DNA of 64,000 bases from Mucilaginibacter lappiensis (GTDB taxonomy: Bacteria > Bacteroidota > Bacteroidia > Sphingobacteriales > Sphingobacteriaceae), in the NCBI RefSeq assembly GCF_900155965.1, contig NZ_FTMG01000010.1, forward strand, positions 1 to 64,000, read 5' to 3'. Shown piece by piece: positions 1-8,495 of the stretch. The position numbers were made by a program, and so were the translations under genes. Below the pieces are notes generated by a model. It was not told the origin of the DNA, did not search any database, and worked only from the letters and a program-made list of their open reading frames with translations. Each line of letters starts with the position of its first letter. The stretch's first letter is position 1.

Positions 1-137
1 ATGTCATTGCGAGATTCTGTGTTGATATGCAATTAATTGAGGGGATTTATTTTATCTTTGAGTCTTAGGCGGCTTTATGTCAGCCTGTTTAGGGCGGCCC
101 TTTTTTAAAGCGGCTGCTCTAATTATTTAATGCCGGT

Positions 138-1187
138 TCATTCTGTTGTCCTAATTTGCAAATAATCCGCTTGATAAGGGGTTTTGGTTTTATAAATGGT
201 ATAAGCCATCTCCAGCAATTTTCGCTGCACGGCTACACATGCCTTCATTTTAATGCCGTTTCTGGAAACTATTCTCACAAAGACAGCCTTATACCTCTCT
301 GAATGCCTTATGGCAGCCATAGCTGGCATATACATCGCCTTTCTCAGATATCGGTTTCCTCTTTTAGATATTTTGGACTTACCTTTGACCGATGTGCCCG
401 ATTCCTTCTCTTTAACATCCAGGCCGGCATAACTGGTTAGCTGTTTTTTACTACTTATTAATTCAAAGCCATTGGTTTCAGCTATCACTACAGCAGCGGT
501 TAGCGGGCCTATTCCGGGTATAGATGTGATCAGTTCTACCGTGCGCTTTATTTCTACATCATCATCAATTATGGCTTTTGTTTCTGCCATTATTTCTTTG
601 AGCTGGGTATTGATTACCTTGGTGCGGAATTTCATCCGCTCAATGGCGGTCTCGCTTGGATCAGCCTCTGTTTGCTCTGCATGCAGCTGATTCTTTAGCA
701 TAGTCCTTTCAACCGTTAACTGATCCCGCTCACGGGTTAGTTGCCTTAGGTTTCTGAATACTTTCTTTGGCTGAACCCAATCATCAAGCTTTTTTTCTAA
801 TCCAAATAAGGCAATGGCTTCTGCCATAGATTTATCCGTTATTGTTTTAGTTTCCAGAGTTTTGAAGAAGTTGGTGATCTTGTTAGGCATAACAATGCTT
901 ACACGATAGGCTTTGGCTACTAAGAAATAAGCTAGTGATTCATGATAGACTCCTGTAGCTTCCATAACATACCGTAACGGAAAGGCTTCTACTGTTTGTT
1001 TTGCTACCCATTGTACTAAAGCAGTGAATCCCTTTTGGTTATTGGAGAAAGTCTTAAACGCATAAATGAGGCTTAGGGCATCTTCGTCCATCTTTCCTAA
1101 GGATACGACAAGCTCTTTTTGAGCTACATCAATACCGACCACTTGTTTTAATAATCTTTTTACCATAAAATAGTTGTGACTGTTCAC
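138..1187 (-). CDS. IS110-family transposase (DEDD recombinase)
   Basis: The 349-residue protein has the IS110 layout: an N-terminal RuvC-like DEDD domain starting at about residue 14 (VVGIDVAQKELVVSL, first acidic residue in GIDVA; YVMEATGVYHESL near 72-86 supplies the E), and a C-terminal Transposase_20 domain with SIPGIGPLTAAVVIAETNG, the SYAGLDV segment and the SKRGNRYLRKAMYMPAM segment holding the catalytic Ser-type region. Length is normal and there are no stops, so it looks intact. It would excise and insert the element through a circular intermediate guided by a bridge RNA. The ~210 bp non-coding region lies upstream of the gene, which fits the IS110 group rather than IS1111. A start a few codons downstream (VKRLLKQVVGID) is possible. 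Confidence 0.93.
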   Translation of the reverse strand: MNSHNYFMVKRLLKQVVGIDVAQKELVVSLGKMDEDALSLIYAFKTFSNNQKGFTALVQWVAKQTVEAFPLRYVMEATGVYHESLAYFLVAKAYRVSIVMPNKITNFFKTLETKTITDKSMAEAIALFGLEKKLDDWVQPKKVFRNLRQLTRERDQLTVERTMLKNQLHAEQTEADPSETAIERMKFRTKVINTQLKEIMAETKAIIDDDVEIKRTVELITSIPGIGPLTAAVVIAETNGFELISSKKQLTSYAGLDVKEKESGTSVKGKSKISKRGNRYLRKAMYMPAMAAIRHSERYKAVFVRIVSRNGIKMKACVAVQRKLLEMAYTIYKTKTPYQADYLQIRTTE

Positions 1188-1189
1188 TT

Positions 1190-1390
1190 CGTAAGTGAAA
1201 ACCTTCCTTCGTTTTTCCTCCTGCTGGCTATCCTGGATATACCGCTATGCAGTATTCCTTACATTCTGTTCAAACTCAAGAAAGTGTAAAGAATGAGGCA
1301 ATATCTCGCAAACAATATGCCTATAGCTATTTAGGAGTAACGTGCTCTCATTCTTTTTCACTCATAAATCATACAAGTATAATTATTGAC
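1190..1390 (-). ncRNA. candidate IS110 bridge RNA
   Basis: This is the non-coding region upstream of the transposase, read on the minus strand. A perfect 10 bp stem (1288-1297 with 1347-1356) encloses a loop with two segments matching the insertion target: minus-strand 1342-1333 (cgttactcct) equals the target flank cgttcctcct except for one base, and 1311-1305 (ttgcgag) is complementary to the other side, including the core. Further 3', 1270-1261 (aacagaatgt) shares a 7-base run with the element's own end at 14-20, and 1250-1245 (gcatag) shares catag with the other end near 1394-1398. The order left target, right target, left donor, right donor is that of the IS621-type bridge RNA. Transcript ends are not visible from sequence. 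The mapping is by eye. Confidence 0.7.
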
Positions 1391-1401
1391 AAACATAGGA
1401 G

Positions 1402-1489
1402 GAGGAACGATGTGGCAATCTCGTCGCGTTTAATTCATGCATGGTGTGAAGCAATGAGGAGATTGCCACGCTATCGCTCGCAATGACAT
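1402..1489. repeat. right part of interrupted palindromic repeat
   Basis: The outer arm at 1477-1489 is the reverse complement of 1-13, and an inner arm pair gtggcaatctc (1412-1422) / gagattgccac (1459-1469) is perfect. The repeat type, built on attgcgag and ggcaatctc, resembles intergenic palindromes I know from Mucilaginibacter-like genomes. It is the target of the IS110 element, so bases 1-13 are its other piece. Confidence 0.8.
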
Positions 1490-1618
1490 GGTTTTATAAT
1501 TGTACAATATAATATATCTACTGCCTCCGCAATCGTTTTCGTAATTTCTATAACAGGCGTGTAAGTCAACCAGGTTCTTAAAACATATATTTGGAGTACT
1601 AACCGCAATTATATCTGC

Positions 1619-4036
1619 ATGAGAAAAAAGTACTCCCTGCCACGCGCAAGCATGGCTTCGGCGCTGATAGTAGGACTGGCGCTATCTGCATCGGCACAAG
1701 AAAAAAATATTTACCACAAAGGTTGGGTTGATTTTAACAAGAATGGCAAAATGGACGTTTTTGAGGACCCCTCACAAACTGTTGACAAGCGTGTAGCCGA
1801 CTTGCTAAGTCAGATGACCGTGGAAGAAAAAACCTGTCAGATGGCTACCCTTTACGGCTATAAACGGGTTTTAAAAGAGGAAATGCCCGCAGCGTCATGG
1901 AAAAACGAAGTTTGGAAAGACGGTATTGCCAATATTGACGAGGAACTGAACAACCTGGTTTCCACAACCGATAGGGCATATACGCAATACTCATTTCCTT
2001 ACAGCAAACACGCTTCGGCTATTAATACGATCCAGAAATGGTTTGTAGAGGAAACCCGTCTGGGTATCCCGGTTGATTTTACCAACGAGGGTATCCACGG
2101 CCTTAATCATGACCGGGCTACGTCTTTACCGGCCCCTATATCCATCGGCAGTACTTTTGATAAGCAATTGGTGCGCCGTGCAGGACAAACCGTAGGCCGC
2201 GAAGCCAAAGCCCTGGGTTATACCAATGTTTATGCTCCCATTCTTGATCCTGCACGCGACCAGCGCTGGGGTCGTGTAGTGGAATGCTATGGCGAAGATC
2301 CTTTTCATATTGCCGAGTTGGGCAAGCAAATGGTGCTGGGTATCCAGGAAGAGGGCGTAGCCTCAACCCTGAAACATTTCGCGGTATACAGCGTGCCTAA
2401 AGGCGGTCGTGATGGCAGCGCCCGTACCGATCCGCATGTGGCCCCGCGCGAGATGTACCAGATCTATCTGTACCCCTTTCGCCGGGTGATACAGGAGGCA
2501 CATCCTATGGGTGTGATGAGCAGTTATAACGATTGGGATGGCGTGCCCATCACCGGCAGCTATTATTTTTTAACTGAATTGTTGCGTCAGAAATTTGGTT
2601 TCAACGGCTATGTGGTATCTGACAGCGAGGCCGTAGAATACCTGTACTCCAAACATCATGTAGCAGGTGATTATAAAGAAGCTGTAAGACAAGCTGTAGC
2701 AGCCGGACTGAACGTGCGTACTAACTTCACCATGCCGCAAACCTATATTATGCCTCTGCGCGAGCTGATCAAAGAAAATAAGCTTTCGATGAAAGTAGTT
2801 GATTCCAGGGTGAGCGATGTGCTGCGGGTAAAATTCCGTTTGGGATTGTTTGATGACCCCTATGTAAAAGATCCAAAATCGGCTGATAAAAAAGTACATA
2901 CCCCGGCCGATGATGCCATGTCATTGCAAATGAACCGCGAATCGATGGTGTTGTTGAAGAACCAGGGCGATTTGTTGCCTTTGGATAAAAGCAAATTGAA
3001 AAATATACTGGTGACCGGTCCGCTGGCTGCCGAAAAAAATTATGCTACAAGTCGTTACGGCCCATCGCACAACCCGGTTACCAATGTGCTGGATGGGATT
3101 AAAAACTATGTAGGTAAGGATGTAAACGTTACTTACACTAAAGGCTGTAATGTGGTTGATGCCACCTGGCCAGAAAGTGAGATCATCGAAACACCGCTTA
3201 CCGCACAGGAGCAGGCCGGTATCGATTCAGCTGTAACACAGGCCAAACAGGCCGATGTGGTGATTGCTGTAGTCGGTGAAGATTTTGAAAGGGTAGGTGA
3301 GAGCCTTTCCCGCACCGGGTTGAATTTACCCGGCAGGCAATTAAAACTGATCCAGGCGCTGCAGGCTACCGGTAAACCGGTGGTGATGGTGATGATTAAC
3401 GGACAGCCGCTTACTGTTAACTGGGAAAATAAATTTGTGCCTGCCATACTGGAGGCCTGGTTCCCCGGTCCCGAAAGTGGTCGTGTGGTGGCCGAAACCC
3501 TGTTTGGTGATAATAACCCAGGTGGCAGACTTCCCATTACTTTCCCAAAAACTACGGGGCAAATTGAGTATAACTTTCCGTTTAAACCCGCTTCGCAAGC
3601 CAGCCAGGGCGGCGAGAACAGCTGGGGCAAAACCAGCGTGAACGGCGCACTTTATCCTTATGGTTACGGTTTAAGCTATACCAAATTTGAATACAGCAAC
3701 CTACAGGTATCGCCAGAGAAAGAGAACTCTCAGGGCGATGTACAGGTAAGTGTGGATGTAACTAATACCGGCAGCCGTAAAGGCGATGATGTGGTGCAGT
3801 TATATTTGAAAGACGAAGTTAGCAGCGTGACCACTTATGAGTATGATCTGCGAGGATTTGAACGCGTTAACCTGGCTCCTGGCGAAAAGAAAACTGTGCA
3901 GTTCACCCTGCACCCGGATGACCTGGCCCTGCTGGACAAGAATATGAACTGGACGGTTGAACCCGGCAAGTTTATGGTCATGATCGGCAGCTCGTCGGTT
4001 GATATTAAGCTGAAGAAAGAGTTTGAGGTGGAGTAG
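1619..4036 (+). CDS. Secreted glycoside hydrolase family 3 (beta-glucosidase/xylosidase type)
   Basis: The 805-residue protein starts with a signal peptide (about 1-26, ending SASAQ). A short acidic DFNKNGKMDVFED segment (38-50) resembles a calcium loop. The GH3 N-terminal barrel follows, with KHF at 252-254 and the nucleophile Asp335 in YVVSDSEA. Next come the GH3 C-terminal sandwich (GEDFERVGESLSRTGLNLPG, around 545-565) and a C-terminal fibronectin-III-like domain (VSVDVTNTGSRKGDDVVQLYL). It should release terminal beta-linked sugars from plant-type oligosaccharides in the periplasm or at the cell surface; the exact sugar cannot be read from sequence. It stands alone, about 220 bp beyond the IS110 element, and ends in a strong terminator. 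Start ATG follows directly on a non-coding leader. Confidence 0.93.
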   Translation: MRKKYSLPRASMASALIVGLALSASAQEKNIYHKGWVDFNKNGKMDVFEDPSQTVDKRVADLLSQMTVEEKTCQMATLYGYKRVLKEEMPAASWKNEVWKDGIANIDEELNNLVSTTDRAYTQYSFPYSKHASAINTIQKWFVEETRLGIPVDFTNEGIHGLNHDRATSLPAPISIGSTFDKQLVRRAGQTVGREAKALGYTNVYAPILDPARDQRWGRVVECYGEDPFHIAELGKQMVLGIQEEGVASTLKHFAVYSVPKGGRDGSARTDPHVAPREMYQIYLYPFRRVIQEAHPMGVMSSYNDWDGVPITGSYYFLTELLRQKFGFNGYVVSDSEAVEYLYSKHHVAGDYKEAVRQAVAAGLNVRTNFTMPQTYIMPLRELIKENKLSMKVVDSRVSDVLRVKFRLGLFDDPYVKDPKSADKKVHTPADDAMSLQMNRESMVLLKNQGDLLPLDKSKLKNILVTGPLAAEKNYATSRYGPSHNPVTNVLDGIKNYVGKDVNVTYTKGCNVVDATWPESEIIETPLTAQEQAGIDSAVTQAKQADVVIAVVGEDFERVGESLSRTGLNLPGRQLKLIQALQATGKPVVMVMINGQPLTVNWENKFVPAILEAWFPGPESGRVVAETLFGDNNPGGRLPITFPKTTGQIEYNFPFKPASQASQGGENSWGKTSVNGALYPYGYGLSYTKFEYSNLQVSPEKENSQGDVQVSVDVTNTGSRKGDDVVQLYLKDEVSSVTTYEYDLRGFERVNLAPGEKKTVQFTLHPDDLALLDKNMNWTVEPGKFMVMIGSSSVDIKLKKEFEVE

Positions 4037-4081
4037 GGCTTAAAGCCGAAGGCAGAAAGCTTAAAGCTGGAATATTACTGG

Positions 4082-4118
4082 AGACTTCCGAAGTTTTTAA
4101 AACTTCGGAAGTCTTTTT
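4082..4118 (+). terminator. Rho-independent terminator after GH3 gene
   Basis: A perfect 15 bp inverted repeat (4083-4097 with 4099-4113) made of gacttccgaagtttt and its complement is followed by TTTTT. It lies 46 bp past the GH3 stop codon. Confidence 0.85.
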
Positions 4119-4250
4119 GTATAATAACCATCTATTTAAGCCAGGACACTTGAAGTGGAATAGAAAAAATATTATTAGAATAAGTATATATTTACTTATA
4201 AGTATCAAAGCTTTTTTTGTGGTTTGAATTACTTCCTTATCCATAAGCAT

Positions 4251-5669
4251 ATGAACAAGAGTCTTTATAATTTTGGAATCTTTTTTTTAGGATTAACTGT
4301 TGCTTGCGGCTTATTCCAGAGCGTAATGCAAATCTGGACTGGTGTTCAGTTTTATACGCTGAGTTCATTTGTTACCTGGTTTTTGGTAATAAATACAATT
4401 TCTTTAACAGGAGGAATATTCTTGCTAAAGTATTATCATTACAGGGGGTATTGGGCTGCTTTTTATACGTTGATAGCCTCTATTGTTGCAAACCTTTGTT
4501 TTGCGGCTCTTGTTTTAATGCTATTAACATCAAGGGCATTACTCAGCTATTATATGCCTATGGTTCTTATTTCTTTAAGTATCGGCATTGTCTCCGCGCT
4601 AAGCCTTTTATTTTCCAGCACCGGGAAAAGGTTTTGGTTAAGGATAGCAGGGGCTTTTATATTAGTAGTCGGTTTGATTTTGGTATCAACTATTGTCTGG
4701 TCCTTATTTTCAAAAGATGTTCAATTAAATAGCACATTAGCAAAAATTGCCCAATGGACATCAATACCTGCCAGCTTAATTTACATTCCGTTTATCATAC
4801 ATTTCTTAAGCGAGATCAAGCTGTTAAATACAGAAAACACGAGCCCTGCTAAGGAATCTTTAAAAGTTACATTGGGTATAACGCGAACATTGGCTTTAAT
4901 TATCGCAATAATTTCGGGAGTGATGCTAACTTCCGAGGCTAATTCGTCAGCATACTGGGGGGCGGTAAATTTTGAAAAAACCCAAACAATGGCTCAATTA
5001 TTTGAATCCCGTACCTATGTGAACAGTAAAGGCGATACCTTGTTTTATCATTTACTAAAGCCATTAAATTTCGATTCCGCGAAGAAGTATCCTTTGGTTG
5101 TAAGTCTCCCTTACGGTGGCCAACCAGCTACGGATAAGATCAGACAGATGGAAGGCGCTGTGGCAGCTGAGGCATTATCAACCGATATTAACAGAGCAAA
5201 TTACCCTGCATTTATTTTTATACCAAATTGCCCGCCCGGGTCGGGTTGGGGAGGCATTCCTAATTATCCATCGGTAGATTCGTTGGTTTATGAAGCTATT
5301 AGTTCACTCGACAAAGAACCTGGGATAGATGTAAAAAGACGCTATGTTACAGGGTTATCAAGAGGCGGTTATGGGGCCTGGCATTTTATCTGTACCCGGC
5401 CGGATATGTTTGCCGCCGCAATACCAGTTAGTGGAGGTGAAGACCCTAAACTGGCCTCCAGGATTGTGAATGTACCTGTATGGGCATTTCATGGGGCTAA
5501 TGACAAAAATGTTCCGGTTAGCGGTTCACGTGATATGATCAATGCCATCAAAAAAGCGGGCGGAAATCCAAGATATACCGAGTATCCGAATGAAGGACAT
5601 AACATCTGGAACCAGGTTAGTATGACACCTGGTTTATGGGACTGGCTTTTTGCTCAGAAACGTAACTAG
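4251..5669 (+). CDS. Membrane-anchored alpha/beta hydrolase (esterase-like)
   Basis: I place the start at ATG 4251 (MNKSLYNFG); an in-frame ATG at 4224 would add nine residues. The first ~230 residues contain about seven hydrophobic helices. After them, a soluble C-terminal half has the fold and motifs of PHB-depolymerase/prolyl-oligopeptidase-like esterases: a beta strand YPLVVSLPYGG, the nucleophile elbow GLSRGG (Ser about 370), the acid in HGANDKNVP, and the final His in NEGHNIW. The hydrolase half probably sits on the outer side of the cytoplasmic membrane. The substrate is unknown. The gene stands alone between the GH3 terminator and a dispersed repeat. The combination of a multi-helix domain with an esterase is unusual enough to note. 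Confidence 0.8.
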   Translation: MNKSLYNFGIFFLGLTVACGLFQSVMQIWTGVQFYTLSSFVTWFLVINTISLTGGIFLLKYYHYRGYWAAFYTLIASIVANLCFAALVLMLLTSRALLSYYMPMVLISLSIGIVSALSLLFSSTGKRFWLRIAGAFILVVGLILVSTIVWSLFSKDVQLNSTLAKIAQWTSIPASLIYIPFIIHFLSEIKLLNTENTSPAKESLKVTLGITRTLALIIAIISGVMLTSEANSSAYWGAVNFEKTQTMAQLFESRTYVNSKGDTLFYHLLKPLNFDSAKKYPLVVSLPYGGQPATDKIRQMEGAVAAEALSTDINRANYPAFIFIPNCPPGSGWGGIPNYPSVDSLVYEAISSLDKEPGIDVKRRYVTGLSRGGYGAWHFICTRPDMFAAAIPVSGGEDPKLASRIVNVPVWAFHGANDKNVPVSGSRDMINAIKKAGGNPRYTEYPNEGHNIWNQVSMTPGLWDWLFAQKRN

Positions 5670-5738
5670 TATAAGTGACGCCATCCTTTTTATTAAACTT
5701 TTAAACTGCCAATAATTTTCGGTATATTTACAATATAG

Positions 5739-5993
5739 CAGCCCGGTTCTCTTTTTATCAGAGTACCGGGCTGTTTTATTAAGGTAAAAACAAGCCCAAA
5801 AATCGATCGGTTGGTATGTGGTTATTTGAAAATCAATATATTAATACTTTTTAAACCTTTTAAAACATGCTAAAAATTTGTTAAAAAGTGTTAAAATGGC
5901 GTTAAAATTTGGTTAAAACGGGTAATTATCGAGTGTTTTTGCCCTGTTTTTGGAAGAAAAAGTGTTAAAATTATAGGTTTAAAAAGTTTTTCG
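5739..5993 (-). repeat. Dispersed ~250 bp repeat, copy A
   Basis: This matches copies at 30801-31055 and 63721-63970 but in the opposite orientation. It holds a hairpin with arms cagcccggt (5739-5747) and accgggctg (5765-5773), the shared string aacaagccc-type spacer, and four GTTAA motifs starting at 5880, 5890, 5901 and 5912 (spacing 10, 11, 11). The far end is aggtttaaaaagtttttcg (5975-5993). No open reading frame is conserved. Function is unknown; the hairpin could end transcription of the upstream hydrolase gene. Confidence 0.85.
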
Positions 5994-6058
5994 AAAAGGT
6001 GCAGAAGGCGTGTCTGCAATTTCTTTTTTTACATACTGTAGGCAATTGTTTCATTAAT

Positions 6059-6090
6059 TTTGTCAATTATACAGGTATCCGCTAAGTGTA
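6059..6090 (+). promoter_or_regulatory. possible Bacteroidota-type promoter for ROK gene
   Basis: A TTTG (6059-6062) is followed after exactly 20 nt by TAAGTGTA (6083-6090), which partly matches TAnnTTTG. It lies about 95 bp upstream of the ROK start. The match in the -7 element is imperfect. Confidence 0.3.
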
Positions 6091-6185
6091 ATAATAACAG
6101 TTGTGGTTAAATACTTTATTTTTATTTTTATACAATTCAAAACACTAAGGCATTGCCTGTTATAAACCCAATTATAAATTATTGA

Positions 6186-7421
6186 ATGGAACCGGAGAAC
6201 AAAGGTGTAAAGGGCAGTAGGCTAAAAAATATGATCATTAAAACGCTTTATTTTAATAAAGCGATGTCATGCGCAGGGCTGAGCGAATTATTTGATAAAA
6301 GTATACCATCGATTGCCAAAGCTGTAAATGAATTAATGGATGAAGGCTTTGTTGTTGAGGATGGTTATGCCCCCTCAAGCGGAGGCCGCAGGCCACTGAT
6401 GTATTCGGTAAAGGCCAATACTATGTACATACTGGCTATAGCACTTGATCAGCTTACAGCGCGCATACAGCTTTTCGACCTGTTGAACAATGCTGTTGCC
6501 GAGATGGTTACTTTTGAACTCAGGCTGCTCAACAACCCCGATGCCCTTGGTAAACTGACTGCCGAGATCAATAGTTATATTAAAAACTCGGGTATTGCCA
6601 AAGAAAAAATAGCTGGTACAGGCATTGGTATGCCAGGCTTTATAAATGTTACTGAAGGTATCAATTACACTTACCTTGATGCCGGTGGCGAAAGTTTAAC
6701 CGCTTATCTGACCGCCAAAACCGGTATTACCACTTATATTGATAACGACTCGAGTCTGATAGCCCTGGCTGAGCAAAAGTTTGGGATAGCCAAATCGCAA
6801 AATGAGGTTATGGTGATTAACCTGGGCTGGGGTATTGGTTTAGGAATGATTGTGAATGGTAAACTATTCCGCGGATATAATGGTTTTGCCGGTGAATTGA
6901 GCCACATACCTTTGTCAGAGGATGGTGCGCTTTGTGAATGCGGCAAACGTGGTTGTCTGGAAGCGGAAGCATCCATGCTTGTAGTGGCCCGAAAAGCCAT
7001 TGCAGGTATTCAGCAGGGGCGTATTACCAGTTTAAAATACAACAGTAACGATAATGACCACTCTAAATTGATGGGTGATGCTGTACTGGAAGCCGCTAAT
7101 AATGGCGACCAGTTTGCTATTGAACTACTGTCAGACGCGGGTTATAAGATAGGGAAGGCCCTGGCTATCCTCATCCATATTATGAACCCTGCCAATATTG
7201 TGCTAAGCGGCAGGGGGGCCAAGGTAGCCAAGATACTTATGGCGCCTATACAGCAGGCCCTGCACAAATACTGTATCCCAAGATTGGCCGGTGGTACCGA
7301 ATTACTGGTATCCGAGCTTGGTTTTGACGCCGAGCTGATTGGAGCAGCCGTACTGGTAATGGAAAATTTTGATAAAAACGTAAAAGCAAAAATGAGCAAA
7401 GCGGCAAAGGCAGTGGCTTAG
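6186..7421 (+). CDS. ROK-family transcriptional regulator (NagC/XylR type)
   Basis: The 411-residue protein has an N-terminal winged helix (about 10-70; SCAGLSELFDKSIPSIAKAVNELMDEGFV) and a ROK sugar-kinase-like domain. The ROK zinc motif is visible as Cys250-x-Cys252-x4-Cys257 followed by Glu (CECGKRGCLE), preceded by GFAGELSHIP. A DNDSS motif (around 188) supplies the acidic sugar-contact residue. The HTH makes a sugar-responsive repressor the likeliest role, acting on carbohydrate genes such as nearby GH3. Its upstream region contains repeat copy A and a possible promoter. It ends in a structured convergent intergenic region facing the HMG-CoA-lyase-like gene. Confidence 0.9.
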   Translation: MEPENKGVKGSRLKNMIIKTLYFNKAMSCAGLSELFDKSIPSIAKAVNELMDEGFVVEDGYAPSSGGRRPLMYSVKANTMYILAIALDQLTARIQLFDLLNNAVAEMVTFELRLLNNPDALGKLTAEINSYIKNSGIAKEKIAGTGIGMPGFINVTEGINYTYLDAGGESLTAYLTAKTGITTYIDNDSSLIALAEQKFGIAKSQNEVMVINLGWGIGLGMIVNGKLFRGYNGFAGELSHIPLSEDGALCECGKRGCLEAEASMLVVARKAIAGIQQGRITSLKYNSNDNDHSKLMGDAVLEAANNGDQFAIELLSDAGYKIGKALAILIHIMNPANIVLSGRGAKVAKILMAPIQQALHKYCIPRLAGGTELLVSELGFDAELIGAAVLVMENFDKNVKAKMSKAAKAVA

Positions 7422-7423
7422 TC

Positions 7424-7537
7424 GATGTGTAGATATGCAAATGTGCAAATGAAATAATTTATTGATAATTTGATTTTTTTAATCTGCACATCTAAAATTT
7501 GCATATCTGCACATCTGATCTTATTTGCACATCTACA
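7424..7537. repeat. Inverted word-repeat between convergent genes (gatgtgca family)
   Basis: Repeats of the word gatatgcaaatgtgca on the left are mirrored by tgcatatctgcacatct on the right, around an AT-rich centre (aataatttattgataattt). This can form a long imperfect hairpin between the ends of the ROK and HMG-CoA-lyase-like genes. A second copy with a nearly identical centre lies at 46317-46461. Confidence 0.7.
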
Positions 7538-8384
7538 AAAATACTTTTCCTGAATAGTGCATAGCTTCCTGAAATTTGCTTAAATCAAGCCCCAGGAGCT
7601 CGTTTTGTGATTGAAGGTATCCAATTAGGTTTTCAGTAGCAATGTTGCCTGTGAGATCGTCTGCGGCCATCGGGCAACCACCGTAGCCTTTTAGTGCCAC
7701 ATCAAAACGTTTGCACCCGCTTTTATAAGCAGCTTCTATTTTGGGTTGCCAGGTATCGGGAGTGGAATGCAGGTGAATACCAAACTCCGTTTCTGGGAAT
7801 TTATGGCATAAGTCGGGATAAATACTGCTGATCTGCGCTGCCTCGGCAATGCCAATGGTATCAGCAAGGGCGATGTTTTTGATACCTAGCCTAACCAATT
7901 TTTCTGTCCATTGCTCTATGATGCCCGTATTCCACTCATCATCGTATGGATTGCCGAAACCCATAGACAGGTAAACCAGCAAATGTTTACCACTGGTATG
8001 GCATAACTCGTTGATCTTTTTTACATTATCAAAAGCCTGTGGCAGTGTTGTATTGGTATTACGAAGCTGAAAAGTTTCGGATATGGAGAAAGGATAACCG
8101 AGGTAGGTGATCTCCTCATGTTTAACCGCATCCTCGGCACCCCGATAATTGGCAATAATGGCCAGCAGTTTTGACTGAGTATTGCTCATATTCAGCTTTT
8201 TTAGTACTTCGGTAGTATCCTGTAGCTGTGGTATAGCCTTGGCTGATACAAAGCTGCCAAAATCGATAGTATCAAAACCTACCTGTAACAGCAGGTTGAT
8301 GTAAGCCGCTTTGATGTCGGTTGGTATAAAATCATGCAGGCCCTGCATGGCATCGCGGGGACATTCGGTTATTTTTATGCTCAT
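7533..8384 (-). CDS. Hydroxymethylglutaryl-CoA lyase-like protein
   Basis: The 283-residue protein is a pyruvate-carboxyltransferase/HMGL-like TIM barrel. Visible are TECPRDAMQGL near the N-terminus (the Arg-Asp of the family's PRDGLQ motif), the HLHST metal-ligand segment (about 204-208) and the C-terminal GYGGCPMAADDLTGNIATE motif (about 233-251) with the catalytic-loop Cys. These support cleavage of HMG-CoA to acetoacetate and acetyl-CoA in leucine breakdown, although a related aldolase activity cannot be excluded. It is slightly shorter than the usual ~300. It is a single gene on the minus strand, with a word-repeat on each side. Confidence 0.88.
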   Translation of the reverse strand: MSIKITECPRDAMQGLHDFIPTDIKAAYINLLLQVGFDTIDFGSFVSAKAIPQLQDTTEVLKKLNMSNTQSKLLAIIANYRGAEDAVKHEEITYLGYPFSISETFQLRNTNTTLPQAFDNVKKINELCHTSGKHLLVYLSMGFGNPYDDEWNTGIIEQWTEKLVRLGIKNIALADTIGIAEAAQISSIYPDLCHKFPETEFGIHLHSTPDTWQPKIEAAYKSGCKRFDVALKGYGGCPMAADDLTGNIATENLIGYLQSQNELLGLDLSKFQEAMHYSGKVFL

Positions 8385-8387
8385 TTC

Positions 8388-8490
8388 AAGTACTAAGTCT
8401 GAGGTCTATAGTCCAAAGTTAGTTTTTAAGTCTGATGTTTTGAATTTTTAAACCCAGTCTAAAGACTTTATGACTTTCGACTTAAGACTC
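8388..8490. repeat. Inverted word-repeat (agtcttaagact family)
   Basis: The words aagtctgaggtctatagtcc and agtttttaagtctgatg on the left are mirrored by cagtctaaagactttatg and tcgacttaagactctcc on the right. It can fold into a long imperfect hairpin and lies between the NDH-2 stop and the HMGL-like start. Confidence 0.55.
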
Positions 8491-8495
8491 TCCAT

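Larger units (their letters stand above)
12..1401 (-). mobile_element. IS110-family insertion sequence inserted in a palindromic repeat
   Basis: The element is about 1.39 kb and contains one transposase gene plus about 200 bp of non-coding DNA upstream of it. Both junctions can be read because the target is a palindromic repeat. Bases 1-13 (atgtcattgcgag) are the left piece and 1402-1489 the rest, ending in the exact reverse complement of 1-13 at 1477-1489. Joining them restores a ~101 bp palindromic repeat. An AG dinucleotide (12-13 and 1400-1401; CT on the element's coding strand) is present at both ends and fits the core dinucleotide of IS110 recombination. There are no terminal inverted repeats, as is usual for IS110. 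The exact cut is uncertain by a few bases because of a GAGGAG run. Confidence 0.85.

Noticed and set aside
1247..1486. 79-codon frame on the plus strand beside the IS110 transposase
   Set aside because: It spans the candidate bridge RNA, the IS junction and the palindromic repeat and has no family resemblance.
7424..7537. CRISPR-like array
   Set aside because: Words are short, irregular and inverted; there are no unique spacers of constant length.
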